From positions 1-37,025 of the forward strand of contig LCCS01000009.1 of the NCBI GenBank assembly GCA_000998045.1: a DNA stretch of 37,025 nucleotides. Direction: 5' to 3'. The stretch comes from Parcubacteria group bacterium GW2011_GWD2_42_14 (GTDB lineage Bacteria; Patescibacteriota; Minisyncoccia; Phycocordibacterales; UBA12088). Both the position numbers and the translations under genes were made by a program. The notes beneath the pieces were generated by a model, which was not told the DNA's origin, searched no databases, and saw only the letters and a list, made by a program, of their open reading frames with translations. Shown here piece after piece: positions 7,695 through 14,081 of this stretch. Each line of letters starts with the position of its first letter. Position 1 is the first letter of the stretch.

Positions 7695-7720
7695 CTATGT
7701 AAAGGTATAAAGTTCAATTT

Positions 7721-7750
7721 ATTTAGGAGGTTTAGTCCACGCGTGTCCCA
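7721..7750 (+). repeat. Left terminal inverted repeat of the IS4 element
   Basis: It begins ATTTAGGAGG and ends CCACGCGTGTCCCA, and pairs with 9122-9151 with four mismatches clustered in the middle. CACGCGTG is itself a palindrome. Confidence 0.85.
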
Positions 7751-7769
7751 GAAAATCATTATTTGCTCT

Positions 7770-7807
7770 GAAAATATACCGCACTTGTGCGGTATATTTT
7801 CTTTTTT
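7770..7807 (+). terminator. Terminator-like hairpin inside the IS4 left end
   Basis: Perfect 15-bp arms (7770-7784 and 7787-7801) surround a 2-nt loop and are followed by a T run. It lies between the inverted repeat and the transposase gene, where it would stop transcription entering the element from rmuC. It may also serve as the rmuC terminator. Confidence 0.65.
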
Positions 7808-7838
7808 CCTTATACACGACTTGTTTTAAAAAAGAGCG

Positions 7839-7874
7839 ATACTGGTAAGGCTTTTACTAACCTTACGTCAGTAT
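7839..7874 (+). promoter_or_regulatory. Hairpin just before the IS4 transposase start
   Basis: Arms ATACTG plus GTAAGG (7839-7850) pair with CCTTAC and CAGTAT (7861-7866 and 7869-7874), and the ATG follows at 7878. Such a structure could hide the translation start on read-through transcripts. That role is inferred from position only. Confidence 0.45.
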
Positions 7875-7877
7875 TTT

Positions 7878-8107
7878 ATGTATCAAGGTTCATATGTTTT
7901 TGCTCAAGTTATGGAACTTCTACCACGCAGAGAACTCACTCGATTCATTACTCAGTATCAAGGTGATAGTCATGGCAATCGACTTCCGTGTCGAGACCAA
8001 TTTCTTGCAATGGCGTTTGGACAACTTTCTTACCGTGAGTCCTTGCGTGATGTAGCATCTTGTCTTACGTCGCATCAAGCAAAGTTATATCACTTTGGTA
8101 TCAATTA
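7878..8107 (+). pseudogene. IS4-family transposase, N-terminal fragment
   Basis: About 76 residues correspond to the DUF4372 N-terminal domain of IS4-family transposases: YVFAQVMELLPRRELTRFI, then FLAMAFGQLSYRESLRDV, then KLYHFGI. The frame runs into the IS200-type element and stops shortly after in unrelated sequence. The catalytic domain is absent, so this is a non-functional fragment. Its other part is at 8645-9121. Confidence 0.85.
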
Positions 8108-8643
8108 CCCCGCCGACGGGGTATGAACGGAGGCATGACTACGTGAGTAACCTGAGTTGCGGGTCTTCTTTCATCGTCTTTCCTTGGTTTGCAATATAAT
8201 TCTTAACAACATTCCAATTTCCACGCTCTCCTACGGTTGCAAAGTAAAAACCATCACTCCAGAACTCCCCTCCCCAGAGTTCTTTTCGCAATTCGGGAAA
8301 CCGTTTGAATAACTCTTTTGCAGTGATTGATTTGAATATACGTACGACATCGCTTCCTGCATATTTTGGAGCAAATGTAACTAAAAGATGGATGTGATTT
8401 ATATCACACCCTATTTGATCAAATTCGATGTCGTACCGAGAACTAATTTCGGTTGCAATATCCCGAATTGCTTTCGTTATGTGGTTATCTAGGAGAGCTT
8501 TACGATACTTAACCGGAAAGACGATGTGGTAGTGAGCATTATATGTTGCGTGGTTTCTTGACTGCGTCATGCCACCAGTATATCTGAAAACCGAGGGTTT
8601 TCAGACTATCCTACAAGGTTACCCGCGCGGCAGAGCCGCGGGG
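8108..8643 (-). mobile_element. IS200/IS605-group insertion (tnpA only)
   Basis: A single Y1 transposase gene lies between subterminal hairpins, as in IS200. On the downstream side of tnpA is CCCCG-CCGA-CGGGG (8108-8121). On the upstream side is a GC-rich imperfect hairpin (8622-8643) plus a perfect 8-bp hairpin TGAAAACC-GAG-GGTTTTCA (8585-8603). There are no terminal inverted repeats, as expected for this group. The exact ends are estimated, because these elements leave no target duplication. It interrupts the IS4 transposase. Confidence 0.8.
8139..8570 (-). CDS. tnpA: IS200/IS605-family transposase TnpA (Y1 HUH)
   Basis: This 143-residue single-strand DNA transposase cuts and rejoins element ends through a 5'-phosphotyrosine. 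The HUH metal site HIH is at residues 59-61 (NHIHLLVTF), and the likely catalytic Tyr is Tyr125 in NVVKNYIANQG. Both are intact and the length is normal for the family, so the protein could be active. The start at 8570 fits the family N-terminus (HATYNAHYHIVF follows). No TnpB partner is present, which makes it IS200-like. The GC-rich hairpins on either side are the probable recognition structures. Confidence 0.93.
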   Translation of the reverse strand: MTQSRNHATYNAHYHIVFPVKYRKALLDNHITKAIRDIATEISSRYDIEFDQIGCDINHIHLLVTFAPKYAGSDVVRIFKSITAKELFKRFPELRKELWGGEFWSDGFYFATVGERGNWNVVKNYIANQGKTMKEDPQLRLLT

Positions 8644-8644
8644 A

Positions 8645-9121
8645 ATTGAGTATTCAAACCCTGTCGATCGTTCGACTGGCGTCCTGTGTGATCAAGTTAT
8701 TTTTCTTGAAGGTGTGAAGACACGAGAGAAATACACCGACACACTCCGTGAGACAGGTAAGGTGTACAACTTTATTACGAACAATCATACCGTGAGTGCA
8801 ACATCAATCGCTCTCCTCTACAAACATCGTTGGCAAGTAGAATTGTTCTTTCGATGGATTAAGCAACACCTCAAGATTAAAGTATTCTGGGGACACTCGG
8901 AGAATGCAGTGAAGACACAAATCTGCATTGCATTGTGTACCTACTTCATAGTCGCCATACTCAAAAAACAACTGAAAATCAAACGCAATATTTACGAAAT
9001 CCTACAGGTATTGAGTGTGTCCTTATTTGATAAAGCAGGCTTGGTTGAGCTGTTTTCAAAACGCTTCGTACAAAAACATGTCAAGAGTTTTGAAAGGACG
9101 GCGCAGTTGTTTGATGATTAG
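8645..9121 (+). pseudogene. IS4-family transposase, C-terminal fragment
   Basis: The reading frame continues the IS4 transposase after the IS200-type insertion. It begins with EYSNPVDRSTGVLCDQ and VKTREKYTDTL, then FITNNHT. YKHRWQVELFFRWIKQHLKIK contains the third catalytic residue of the DDE triad (Glu in QVELFF). It ends at 9121, directly before the right inverted repeat. Part of the catalytic core is missing between this and the N-terminal fragment, so no intact protein can be made. A GTG at 8714 could start a short product, which is unlikely to matter. Confidence 0.85.
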
Positions 9122-9151
9122 TGGGACACGCGTGGGTTTAGCCTCCTAAAT
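9122..9151 (-). repeat. Right terminal inverted repeat of the IS4 element
   Basis: It is the reverse complement of 7721-7750 at 26 of 30 positions and begins immediately after the transposase stop codon. Confidence 0.85.
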
Positions 9152-9202
9152 AGCATGATGGAAGGGGTCTAGAAGGAGTGATGGTACTACTCGAGTAAAT
9201 GA

Positions 9203-9244
9203 TATAATCCCTCATGGTACGGTACTGTGTATCGTACCATGAGG
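9203..9244 (+). promoter_or_regulatory. Consensus -10 box and 12-bp hairpin before an IS110-like relic
   Basis: TGATATAAT (extended -10, hexamer 9203-9208) is followed at once by a perfect hairpin with 12-bp arms (9210-9221 and 9233-9244, 11-nt loop). A short frame starts at 9247. In IS110-group elements the noncoding end upstream of the recombinase gene encodes the bridge RNA, so this could be a remnant of that end. It could equally be an unrelated regulatory hairpin. Confidence 0.4.
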
Positions 9245-9246
9245 TT

Positions 9247-9369
9247 ATGAACACAAGAAAAAAAGTGTTTCTCATGGACCTCCACATGCAGACAAGTACA
9301 TTCTATGCGAAAACAAAAGATGGTGACATCGTTGCACAGCAAAACCGTTACCAATCCTGGAGAGACTAG
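9247..9369 (+). pseudogene. Short fragment resembling an IS110-type transposase N-terminus
   Basis: This 40-codon frame begins MNTRKKVFLMDLHMQ and continues with KTKDGDIVAQQN. The pattern hydrophobic-MDLH followed by a beta hairpin ending in DGDIVA resembles the first strands of IS110-family (DEDD, RuvC-like) transposases, where the Asp is catalytic. The frame ends at a stop overlapping the 3' end of the convergent gene at 9366, so only the very start of such a protein remains. The similarity is judged by eye and is weak; a genuine small peptide cannot be excluded. Confidence 0.35.
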
Positions 9370-9650
9370 ATTCTGGGTATTTTATATTCCTTGGGAACTA
9401 CGTTGTGCGTATCGTGCAGTTTGGCAAGATCACTTCTCATTTTTTGCAAAAGACGCTTAGAGTAGATGTCGTTAGTTTTTTGAGGGTACCCATTTTCAAT
9501 AATGTATCCTAACGCCGTAGAAAGCATACCGAGAAGATCATTATTCTTAAGATGAAAATCCAAATCATAAAATTCTTCACGTGGTCGATCATACAGAAAC
9601 TGAAACGTATTTCTAATTTGATAGGGAACTAGGTTGTACGTATGTATCAT
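9366..9650 (-). CDS. Hypothetical protein coupled to radC
   Basis: This 94-residue protein is of unknown family, probably soluble and helical, with conserved-looking segments YQIRNTFQFLYDRP and LGMLSTALGYIIENGY. The start at 9650 is preferred because its ATG overlaps the radC stop as ATGA, the classical arrangement for translational coupling; an ATG at 9656 is also in frame. It is the second gene of a radC operon. Co-translation suggests a link to RadC, but nothing in the sequence gives a function. Its 3' end abuts the IS110-like relic. Confidence 0.6.
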   Translation of the reverse strand: MIHTYNLVPYQIRNTFQFLYDRPREEFYDLDFHLKNNDLLGMLSTALGYIIENGYPQKTNDIYSKRLLQKMRSDLAKLHDTHNVVPKEYKIPRI

Positions 9651-10405
9651 ATGCATAAAGTTTCGTCGTATTGCACGGGGATACTTCTAAAACTATCTCG
9701 TGTGACAATAACGTGGTCTATTAAATCAATACCTAATAAATGACCGGCAGAAATCAATTGTTTTGTGATTTCAGTATCGGCTTTTGAAGGTTCAAGAACA
9801 CCAGATGGGTGGTTGTGCACCAGAATGACTGCGGTCGCGGCGTATTCAAGCGCAGGCTTAAATACCTCACGAGGATGAATCATATTAGCATCAACTGTAC
9901 CAATGGAGATATACTCATCGTGCACCAGTCTGTTGTGGGCATTGAGATAAAGACCTCGCAGGCATTCTTTCGGATGATCGTGGATATCTTTCACGTAATT
10001 ATACACATCGTGTGCTGTACGAATGGTCGGAGTACTTGCTTGATTGGTACGAAAAAAACGACGGCCCAGTTCTCCCAATGCGACAATTTGCGTAGCTTTT
10101 CCAAGTGGGATGTCTAAATCATGCGCGAGTAAGGCGGGGTTTCGAACATTCATTATGCTTTTGTCCCCATAATCTTTCATTATTCTACGTGACATGCTGA
10201 GTACATCTTCTCTCTTTGTTCCAGTTACAAGTACGACTGAAAGTAATTCCATACTGTTGAGTCCCTCGGGTCCGTGTTCAAGGAGTTTTTCTCTAGGTTT
10301 ATCTGTATCAGGAATATCATGAATTTTAGGAATATACTTTCGAAATTGCCCATCTAAAATGAGTTCTCCTCCAGAAATCGAATACATTTGCGTTGCTAAC
10401 TTCAT
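9647..10405 (-). CDS. radC: RadC-family JAMM-domain protein
   Basis: This 252-residue protein has an N-terminal helix-hairpin-helix-type region (DKPREKLLEHGPEGLNSMELLSVVL, about residues 35-60). A C-terminal JAMM metalloprotease-like domain carries HNHPSG at 197-202 and a downstream Asp at 210 (HxHPSGxxxPSxxD). The metal ligands are intact. The role of RadC is uncertain; despite its name it is not established as a repair enzyme, and related domains occur in mobile and defence contexts. About 20 extra residues precede the usual N-terminus. The start at 10405 is supported by a TATAAT box ending 7 nt upstream. The downstream small gene overlaps its stop codon. Confidence 0.93.
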   Translation of the reverse strand: MKLATQMYSISGGELILDGQFRKYIPKIHDIPDTDKPREKLLEHGPEGLNSMELLSVVLVTGTKREDVLSMSRRIMKDYGDKSIMNVRNPALLAHDLDIPLGKATQIVALGELGRRFFRTNQASTPTIRTAHDVYNYVKDIHDHPKECLRGLYLNAHNRLVHDEYISIGTVDANMIHPREVFKPALEYAATAVILVHNHPSGVLEPSKADTEITKQLISAGHLLGIDLIDHVIVTRDSFRSIPVQYDETLCI

Positions 10406-10412
10406 GTTTTTA

Positions 10413-10418
10413 ATTATA
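10413..10418 (-). promoter_or_regulatory. Consensus -10 box of radC, leaderless type
   Basis: On the minus strand TATAAT (10418 to 10413) is followed by 7 nt and the ATG at 10405. Confidence 0.65.
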
Positions 10419-10464
10419 TAGAGAAGAAAAAATACATTGCACCATGTAAATAGTAAATGTGTGG

Positions 10465-10675
10465 ATAACTAGTAATACCATCCTTAACTTACCTCTAGAA
10501 GTTGTTCATCTTTGCGACCCAGCACTTTCTAACGCAAAAGAAAGTGCTGGGGAAGCAAACCACGGCTGGATCGCTTCCTACCCGCCAGCAGGCAGGCGTT
10601 GCGACTCCCAGCTTTCACTTCGTTACTGCGGGACAAGCGCGATGACGCTCCTAATGGTTAATTAGTGATGGTGTA
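10465..10675. other. Structured intergenic block upstream of rplU
   Basis: No gene is supported here. The block holds a perfect hairpin with 12-bp arms (10518-10529 and 10540-10551) and then a compound GC-rich palindrome around 10570-10620 containing CCGCCAGCAGGCAGGCG. Read on the minus strand it runs GCGTCATCGCG ... GAGTCGCAACGCC ... GAAGCGATCCAG. That resembles the CGTCATTGCGA/GAAGCAATCC type of dispersed palindrome known from several bacterial genomes. Loosely matching outer arms with ACCATC lie near 10468 and 10668. Confidence 0.5.
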
Positions 10676-10732
10676 ATTATCTTTTTTCGTTATACGTGTC
10701 ATATTAATTCTTAAATTTAGAGAACACTGGGC

Positions 10733-10806
10733 TTGTCACGTTAGAGGCCCTAAAGCCCTAGGGCTTTAGGCAGTTGCTTCGCAACTTGCCTCTAACGGTG
10801 GACTTG
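10733..10806. repeat. Palindromic element H4: three-way-junction structure before rplU
   Basis: Outer arms CGTTAGAGGC (10739-10748) and its complement (10788-10797) enclose a perfect 22-nt palindrome (10749-10770) and a hairpin AGTTGC-TTC-GCAACT (10772-10786). On the minus strand the outer arm and TTGC arm match element H3 (3489-3513) at 24 of 25 positions. Borders read CAAGTCC and CAAGCCC on the minus strand. It ends about 25 nt before the possible rplU start at 10831. Confidence 0.8.
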
Positions 10807-10842
10807 CACTACATACTAGAATAGTGCATAATGCATCCGATT

Positions 10843-11157
10843 ATGGCATACGCAATCATAGAAACAGGAGGAAAACAATACAAAGTTGCTGAGGGCGACA
10901 TTTTTTCGATTGAAAAACTCAAGGACCACAAAGCTGGAGATACCGTCATCTTTGACAAGGTTTTGGTCGTTGACACTGGCTCAGCTACAACTGTTGGCAC
11001 CCCTTACATTGAGGGAGCTACCGTCGAGGTTAAGCTTACCGAGGAAGGTAAAGGCAAGAAAATTCACATAATGAAGTACAAGGCAAAGAGTAGGTACAAA
11101 CGTCGTTTAGGACACCGCCAGCCATTTGCGAAAGTTTCAGTTAATAAAATAAAGTAA
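10843..11157 (+). CDS. rplU: 50S ribosomal protein L21 (bL21)
   Basis: bL21 binds 23S rRNA in the large ribosomal subunit. The 104-residue protein begins MAYAIIETGGKQYKV, matching the family N-terminus, and contains the conserved KYKAKSRYKRRLGHRQPF-type basic motif near its C-terminus. The start at 10843 is chosen from that family match. An in-frame ATG at 10831 also exists; TAGAAT at 10817-10822 ends 8 nt before it, so the longer form is possible. rpmA (L27), often adjacent, is not here. A strong terminator follows directly, so this appears to be a single-gene transcript. Confidence 0.95.
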   Translation: MAYAIIETGGKQYKVAEGDIFSIEKLKDHKAGDTVIFDKVLVVDTGSATTVGTPYIEGATVEVKLTEEGKGKKIHIMKYKAKSRYKRRLGHRQPFAKVSVNKIK

Positions 11158-11186
11158 AAAACCGTCTTATTTTAAGACGGTTTTTT
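11156..11186 (+). terminator. Rho-independent terminator of rplU
   Basis: Arms ACCGTCTTA (11161-11169) and TAAGACGGT are preceded by A and followed by six T residues. It begins at the rplU stop codon. Confidence 0.9.
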
Positions 11187-11254
11187 ACTACACATAAAAA
11201 CTTCCAACAATCAAACCGAAAACCTGATACAGTAATAGATACAGGTAAAATATT

Positions 11255-13084
11255 ATGTGTGGAATAGTTGCATATACTGGAAATAAGCCTGCAAGTCCGA
11301 TTCTCCTAGATGGCTTGCGAGGACTCGAGTATCGGGGGTACGACTCCGTGGGAATGTATATTTCTGGTTATGGAGCATTTCGCACAGTTGGGACAGTTCA
11401 AAATCTTGCTGACTCGTTACCAAGCTCTCTCTTCGGTACGACGGGTATAGCACACACACGATGGGCAACGCATGGACCACCAGCACACAAAAACACTCAC
11501 CCACACACAGATCCAACAAAAAAAATCTGGCTAGTTCACAATGGAATGATAGAAAACTATCAAGAGTTACGTGACTTGTTAGAAAAAAAAGGAAATGTTT
11601 TTACATCCGACACTGACTCAGAAGTACTGGCACACTTAATAGCAAAAGAGTACGAGGTTGAGAAAAAACTATCTGACGCGGTATCATCCGCACTTACACA
11701 AGTTCGTGGGTCCTACGGTATAGCAGTCATAGCCACCGATGATCCTGAAACGGTCGTACTCGCGTCACTTGGTAGCCCCATGGCAATAGGAGTAAAAGAT
11801 GGGGAATACCTTATGGCTTCAGATATTACCCCGATGCGTCGACACACGAGCAATGTCGTCTATTTAAAGGACGGTGAGTATGCAGTCGTTAACAAAGCAG
11901 GCTACTCTATATACTCAACAGATCACAGGAAGATGACCCGCAAGCCTAAATTGCTCCAGAAAGAGCTTGAGGAGTTTCAAACAACCCCCAGTCACTCCCA
12001 CAGTATGATTAAGGAAATACTTGAAATACCCTCTGCGCTTGAAAACGCAGCACGTGGAAGAATTGTTCTAAATGAAGGGAATACTAAACTTAAAGGACTT
12101 GAAGACTATACACCTGAACTGCGAAACATTGACCATATAGTCATTGTTGGATGCGGTTCATCATACTATGCGGGGCTCATCGGGAAACTGCTTATTGAGG
12201 ATTACGCGGGTATACGAGCGGATGTGGCATACGGATCAGAGTTTTGTAACAGACCAATACTTAATGCACCAAGCAAGACAGCTTTCTTAGCAATTTCCCA
12301 ATCTGGAGAAACAGCTGACATTATTACAGCACTCAAGCAAGCTAAGCGAGTCGGTATGCTTACCATTGGTATTGTGAACGTCGTAGGTAGTACCATAGCA
12401 AAAGAAATCGATACTGGTGTATTTAATCACGCAGGTCCTGAAATAGGTATCACCTCGACAAAGGCGTTTGTGAGTCAACTGGAGATACTGACACTCATTG
12501 CTTTGTTTTTAGGTAGATTGCGAGGTATTTCGCAGGCACGAGGTGCGGAGTTAGTAATGGAAGTACAACGACTTCCAGACAAAGCCCGGTCTATTCTCGC
12601 AAAACGAGACAAAATTAAAGAGCTCGCAGAAAAGTACCTTGGCTACGATGACTTCCTTTTCATGGGACGTGAATACAACATAGCTACCGCATATGAGGGC
12701 GCACTCAAGCTCAAGAAAGTATCCTACGTGCATGCAGAAGGCTTTCCTGGCGGAGAAATTAAACATGGTCCTATAGCGATGATAAACGAGATATTTCCAA
12801 CCATTGCTATTATGCCGAGCGACTCGACGTATAGTGCCATGTACAAAGATGTAGAAGAGCTTAAAAAATTACACGGTGGTATTCTCGCTATCGCAACCGA
12901 AGGAAACTTGGATGTCAGAGTACTTGCCGACGATGTTTTTTACATTCCTGATACCAAGCATTGTTTGACTCCAATTCTCGCAAACATACCCTTACAACTT
13001 TTTGCGTACTACACAGGTATATTACGCGGTTTCAATGAAGAAAAAGTTCGTGATACTGTAAAAATATTTGCCACGAGTAGTTAG
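11255..13084 (+). CDS. glmS: Glutamine--fructose-6-phosphate aminotransferase (isomerizing)
   Basis: GlmS makes glucosamine-6-phosphate from fructose-6-phosphate and glutamine, the first step towards UDP-GlcNAc for peptidoglycan. The 609-residue protein has normal length. The N-terminal Ntn glutaminase domain begins MCGIVAY with the catalytic Cys2, and GLRGLEYRGYDS and HTRWATHG follow. Two SIS sugar-isomerase domains follow, with GCGSSYYAG near residue 296 and SQSGETADI near 348. The C-terminus has HGPIAMI and the conserved Lys-containing tail. A weak AGG at 11243-11245 may be the ribosome-binding site. No glmS ribozyme fits in the 68 nt between the rplU terminator and the start codon. The repeat copy at 13091 follows the stop. 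Confidence 0.97.
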   Translation: MCGIVAYTGNKPASPILLDGLRGLEYRGYDSVGMYISGYGAFRTVGTVQNLADSLPSSLFGTTGIAHTRWATHGPPAHKNTHPHTDPTKKIWLVHNGMIENYQELRDLLEKKGNVFTSDTDSEVLAHLIAKEYEVEKKLSDAVSSALTQVRGSYGIAVIATDDPETVVLASLGSPMAIGVKDGEYLMASDITPMRRHTSNVVYLKDGEYAVVNKAGYSIYSTDHRKMTRKPKLLQKELEEFQTTPSHSHSMIKEILEIPSALENAARGRIVLNEGNTKLKGLEDYTPELRNIDHIVIVGCGSSYYAGLIGKLLIEDYAGIRADVAYGSEFCNRPILNAPSKTAFLAISQSGETADIITALKQAKRVGMLTIGIVNVVGSTIAKEIDTGVFNHAGPEIGITSTKAFVSQLEILTLIALFLGRLRGISQARGAELVMEVQRLPDKARSILAKRDKIKELAEKYLGYDDFLFMGREYNIATAYEGALKLKKVSYVHAEGFPGGEIKHGPIAMINEIFPTIAIMPSDSTYSAMYKDVEELKKLHGGILAIATEGNLDVRVLADDVFYIPDTKHCLTPILANIPLQLFAYYTGILRGFNEEKVRDTVKIFATSS

Positions 13085-13090
13085 TACGGG

Positions 13091-13270
13091 GCTTGCACAA
13101 ACAGATGCAGTTCGACTTGTCCGCCATAGCTTTAGTGAAGGAGGAGGCGACCTAGCAAAATGGAACAAGTTGTATGAACAATACTACGAGAGACATTTTG
13201 TGACGCCCTGTACTAGAGCGAAGCTTCAGTACGGGGCGGGTAACGAAGAAATGTAGCGTTTGTGCAAGTC
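13091..13270. repeat. Terminal-inverted-repeat element, copy 2 (with extra hairpins)
   Basis: This 180-bp relative of the element at 3627-3742 has terminal inverted repeats CTTGCACAAAC (13092-13102) and its complement (13258-13268). It shares GATGCAGTTCGA, the block with AGTTGTATGAACAATACTAC, AACGANGAAATG and the end AAGTCCTA with copy 1. Two extra hairpin-like segments are present: one near 13115-13155 and one with arms CGCCCTGTACT/AGTACGGGGCG near 13204-13238. It lies between convergent glmS and recR and contains frames without a credible start or constraint. Confidence 0.75.
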
Positions 13271-13275
13271 CTATG

Positions 13276-13887
13276 TCAACTTCGACGTTTCAGTGCGTGC
13301 ACCATAGTATCCTTATCGACATATTCCAACTCTGTTCCTGTGGAGAGCCCACGGCCAAGTTTTGTGATAACAATACCTCGCGATTCAATAAAGGGTTTTA
13401 TTTTTTCTTCAATGTACGTGTACGTATCTTCACCCTCGGTAGTAGCCGAAAGAGCAATAATGATTTCTCGGATCGGCTCATTGGTATTTGCAAGCAGTGC
13501 AAGAAAACTCTCTATACGGACTTTTTTCTCAGGATGGGCATCAAGGGGACTAGTGGTACCACCAAGAACAAAGTATCGGCCTGTATACGTACCTGTACGC
13601 TCAATATTTTCTAAATCAACATCTTTTTCTACCAACATCACGGTCGTTGCGTCACGCGCTTCACTCGAACAAATAGCACACTGTTCGCGTGCGGAATTTT
13701 TGGGATGAAGTCGTTTGCACTTCGGACACACCGTAATCGTGCTTCGTGCTTCAAGCAATGTCTTTGAAAACGATTGTATAAATGCCACATCCTGTCTCAC
13801 AAACCAAAAGGCAAGTCGTCGTGACTGCCGTGGACCGATTCCAGGCAACTTTTTTAAAAGTTCAGTGAGTTGTGTAAGAGAATCCAT
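13276..13887 (-). CDS. recR: Recombination mediator RecR
   Basis: RecR acts with RecO (and RecF) to load RecA onto single-stranded DNA. The 203-residue protein shows the N-terminal helix-hairpin-helix (LLKKLPGIGPRQSRRLAFW), a Cys4 zinc finger (CPKC and CAIC near residues 54-73) and a TOPRIM domain with VEKDVDL and the ERTGTYTGRYFVLGGTTSPLD motif. All four Cys are present. Length is normal. No leaderless-type -10 box lies close to the start; a TATAAA is about 15 nt upstream inside an AAAGTT-type element. Neither recO nor dnaX is adjacent in this window. Confidence 0.96.
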   Translation of the reverse strand: MDSLTQLTELLKKLPGIGPRQSRRLAFWFVRQDVAFIQSFSKTLLEARSTITVCPKCKRLHPKNSAREQCAICSSEARDATTVMLVEKDVDLENIERTGTYTGRYFVLGGTTSPLDAHPEKKVRIESFLALLANTNEPIREIIIALSATTEGEDTYTYIEEKIKPFIESRGIVITKLGRGLSTGTELEYVDKDTMVHALKRRS

Positions 13888-13898
13888 GATACGAGTTG

Positions 13899-14075
13899 AA
13901 AGTTTATAAAGTTATAAAGTTCATAATGTTAAAGAAAAATGAATGAGCGAAGCGTTTCCTACATTTAGACTCATACATTAAAAATTTCGAATTTAAAAAA
14001 ATGCAACGCATTGCGACTTTAAAAACTTTATAACTTTACGAACTTTCAACTTTTTTACTCATTACTCGGTAACTC
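13899..14075. repeat. AAAGTT-type inverted element between recR and dnaB
   Basis: The left arm carries GTTGAAAGTTTATAAAGTTATAAAGTT (13899-13921, split by one extra T). The right arm reads ACTTTATAACTTTACGAACTTTCAAC (about 14025-14050, approximate). The right end, TACTCATTACTCGGTAACTC, matches on the opposite strand the start of the element at 6459. Between the arms are smaller palindromes (AAATTTCGAATTT; AATGCAACGCATT). No coding potential. Confidence 0.6.
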
Positions 14076-14081
14076 TCCTTT

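Larger units (their letters stand above)
7721..9151 (+). mobile_element. Degraded IS4-family element, split by an IS200-type insertion
   Basis: Two 30-bp terminal inverted repeats (7721-7750 and 9122-9151, 26 of 30 identical) bound the element. Inside are the N-terminal and C-terminal parts of an IS4-family transposase of the DUF4372 type. Between them sits an IS200-type element (about 8108-8643). Only about 890 bp of IS4 sequence remains, so roughly 500 bp of the transposase gene, including the first two DDE aspartates, has been lost. No clear direct target duplication flanks the repeats. The element can no longer move by itself, though its ends look intact. Confidence 0.85.

Noticed and set aside
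10459-10665. 68-codon plus-strand frame upstream of rplU
   Set aside because: It lies wholly within the structured palindromic block and reads as low-quality peptide. There is no start signal.
11187-11254. A glmS ribozyme or other riboswitch before glmS
   Set aside because: Only 68 nt separate the rplU terminator from the glmS start codon, and none of the expected core elements is visible.
11255-13084. Stop-codon reassignment (TGA as Gly), known in some Patescibacteria
   Set aside because: The core proteins here are complete without in-frame TGA codons, and several genes, including the one at 277-720 and the parB-like and radC frames, use or end near TGA as a normal stop.
13068-13256. 62-codon frame over the 3' end of glmS and repeat copy 2
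   Set aside because: The frame corresponds to the repeat core. The equivalent frame in copy 1 has a stop codon, and the differences between copies mostly change the amino acid, so protein-level selection is not supported.
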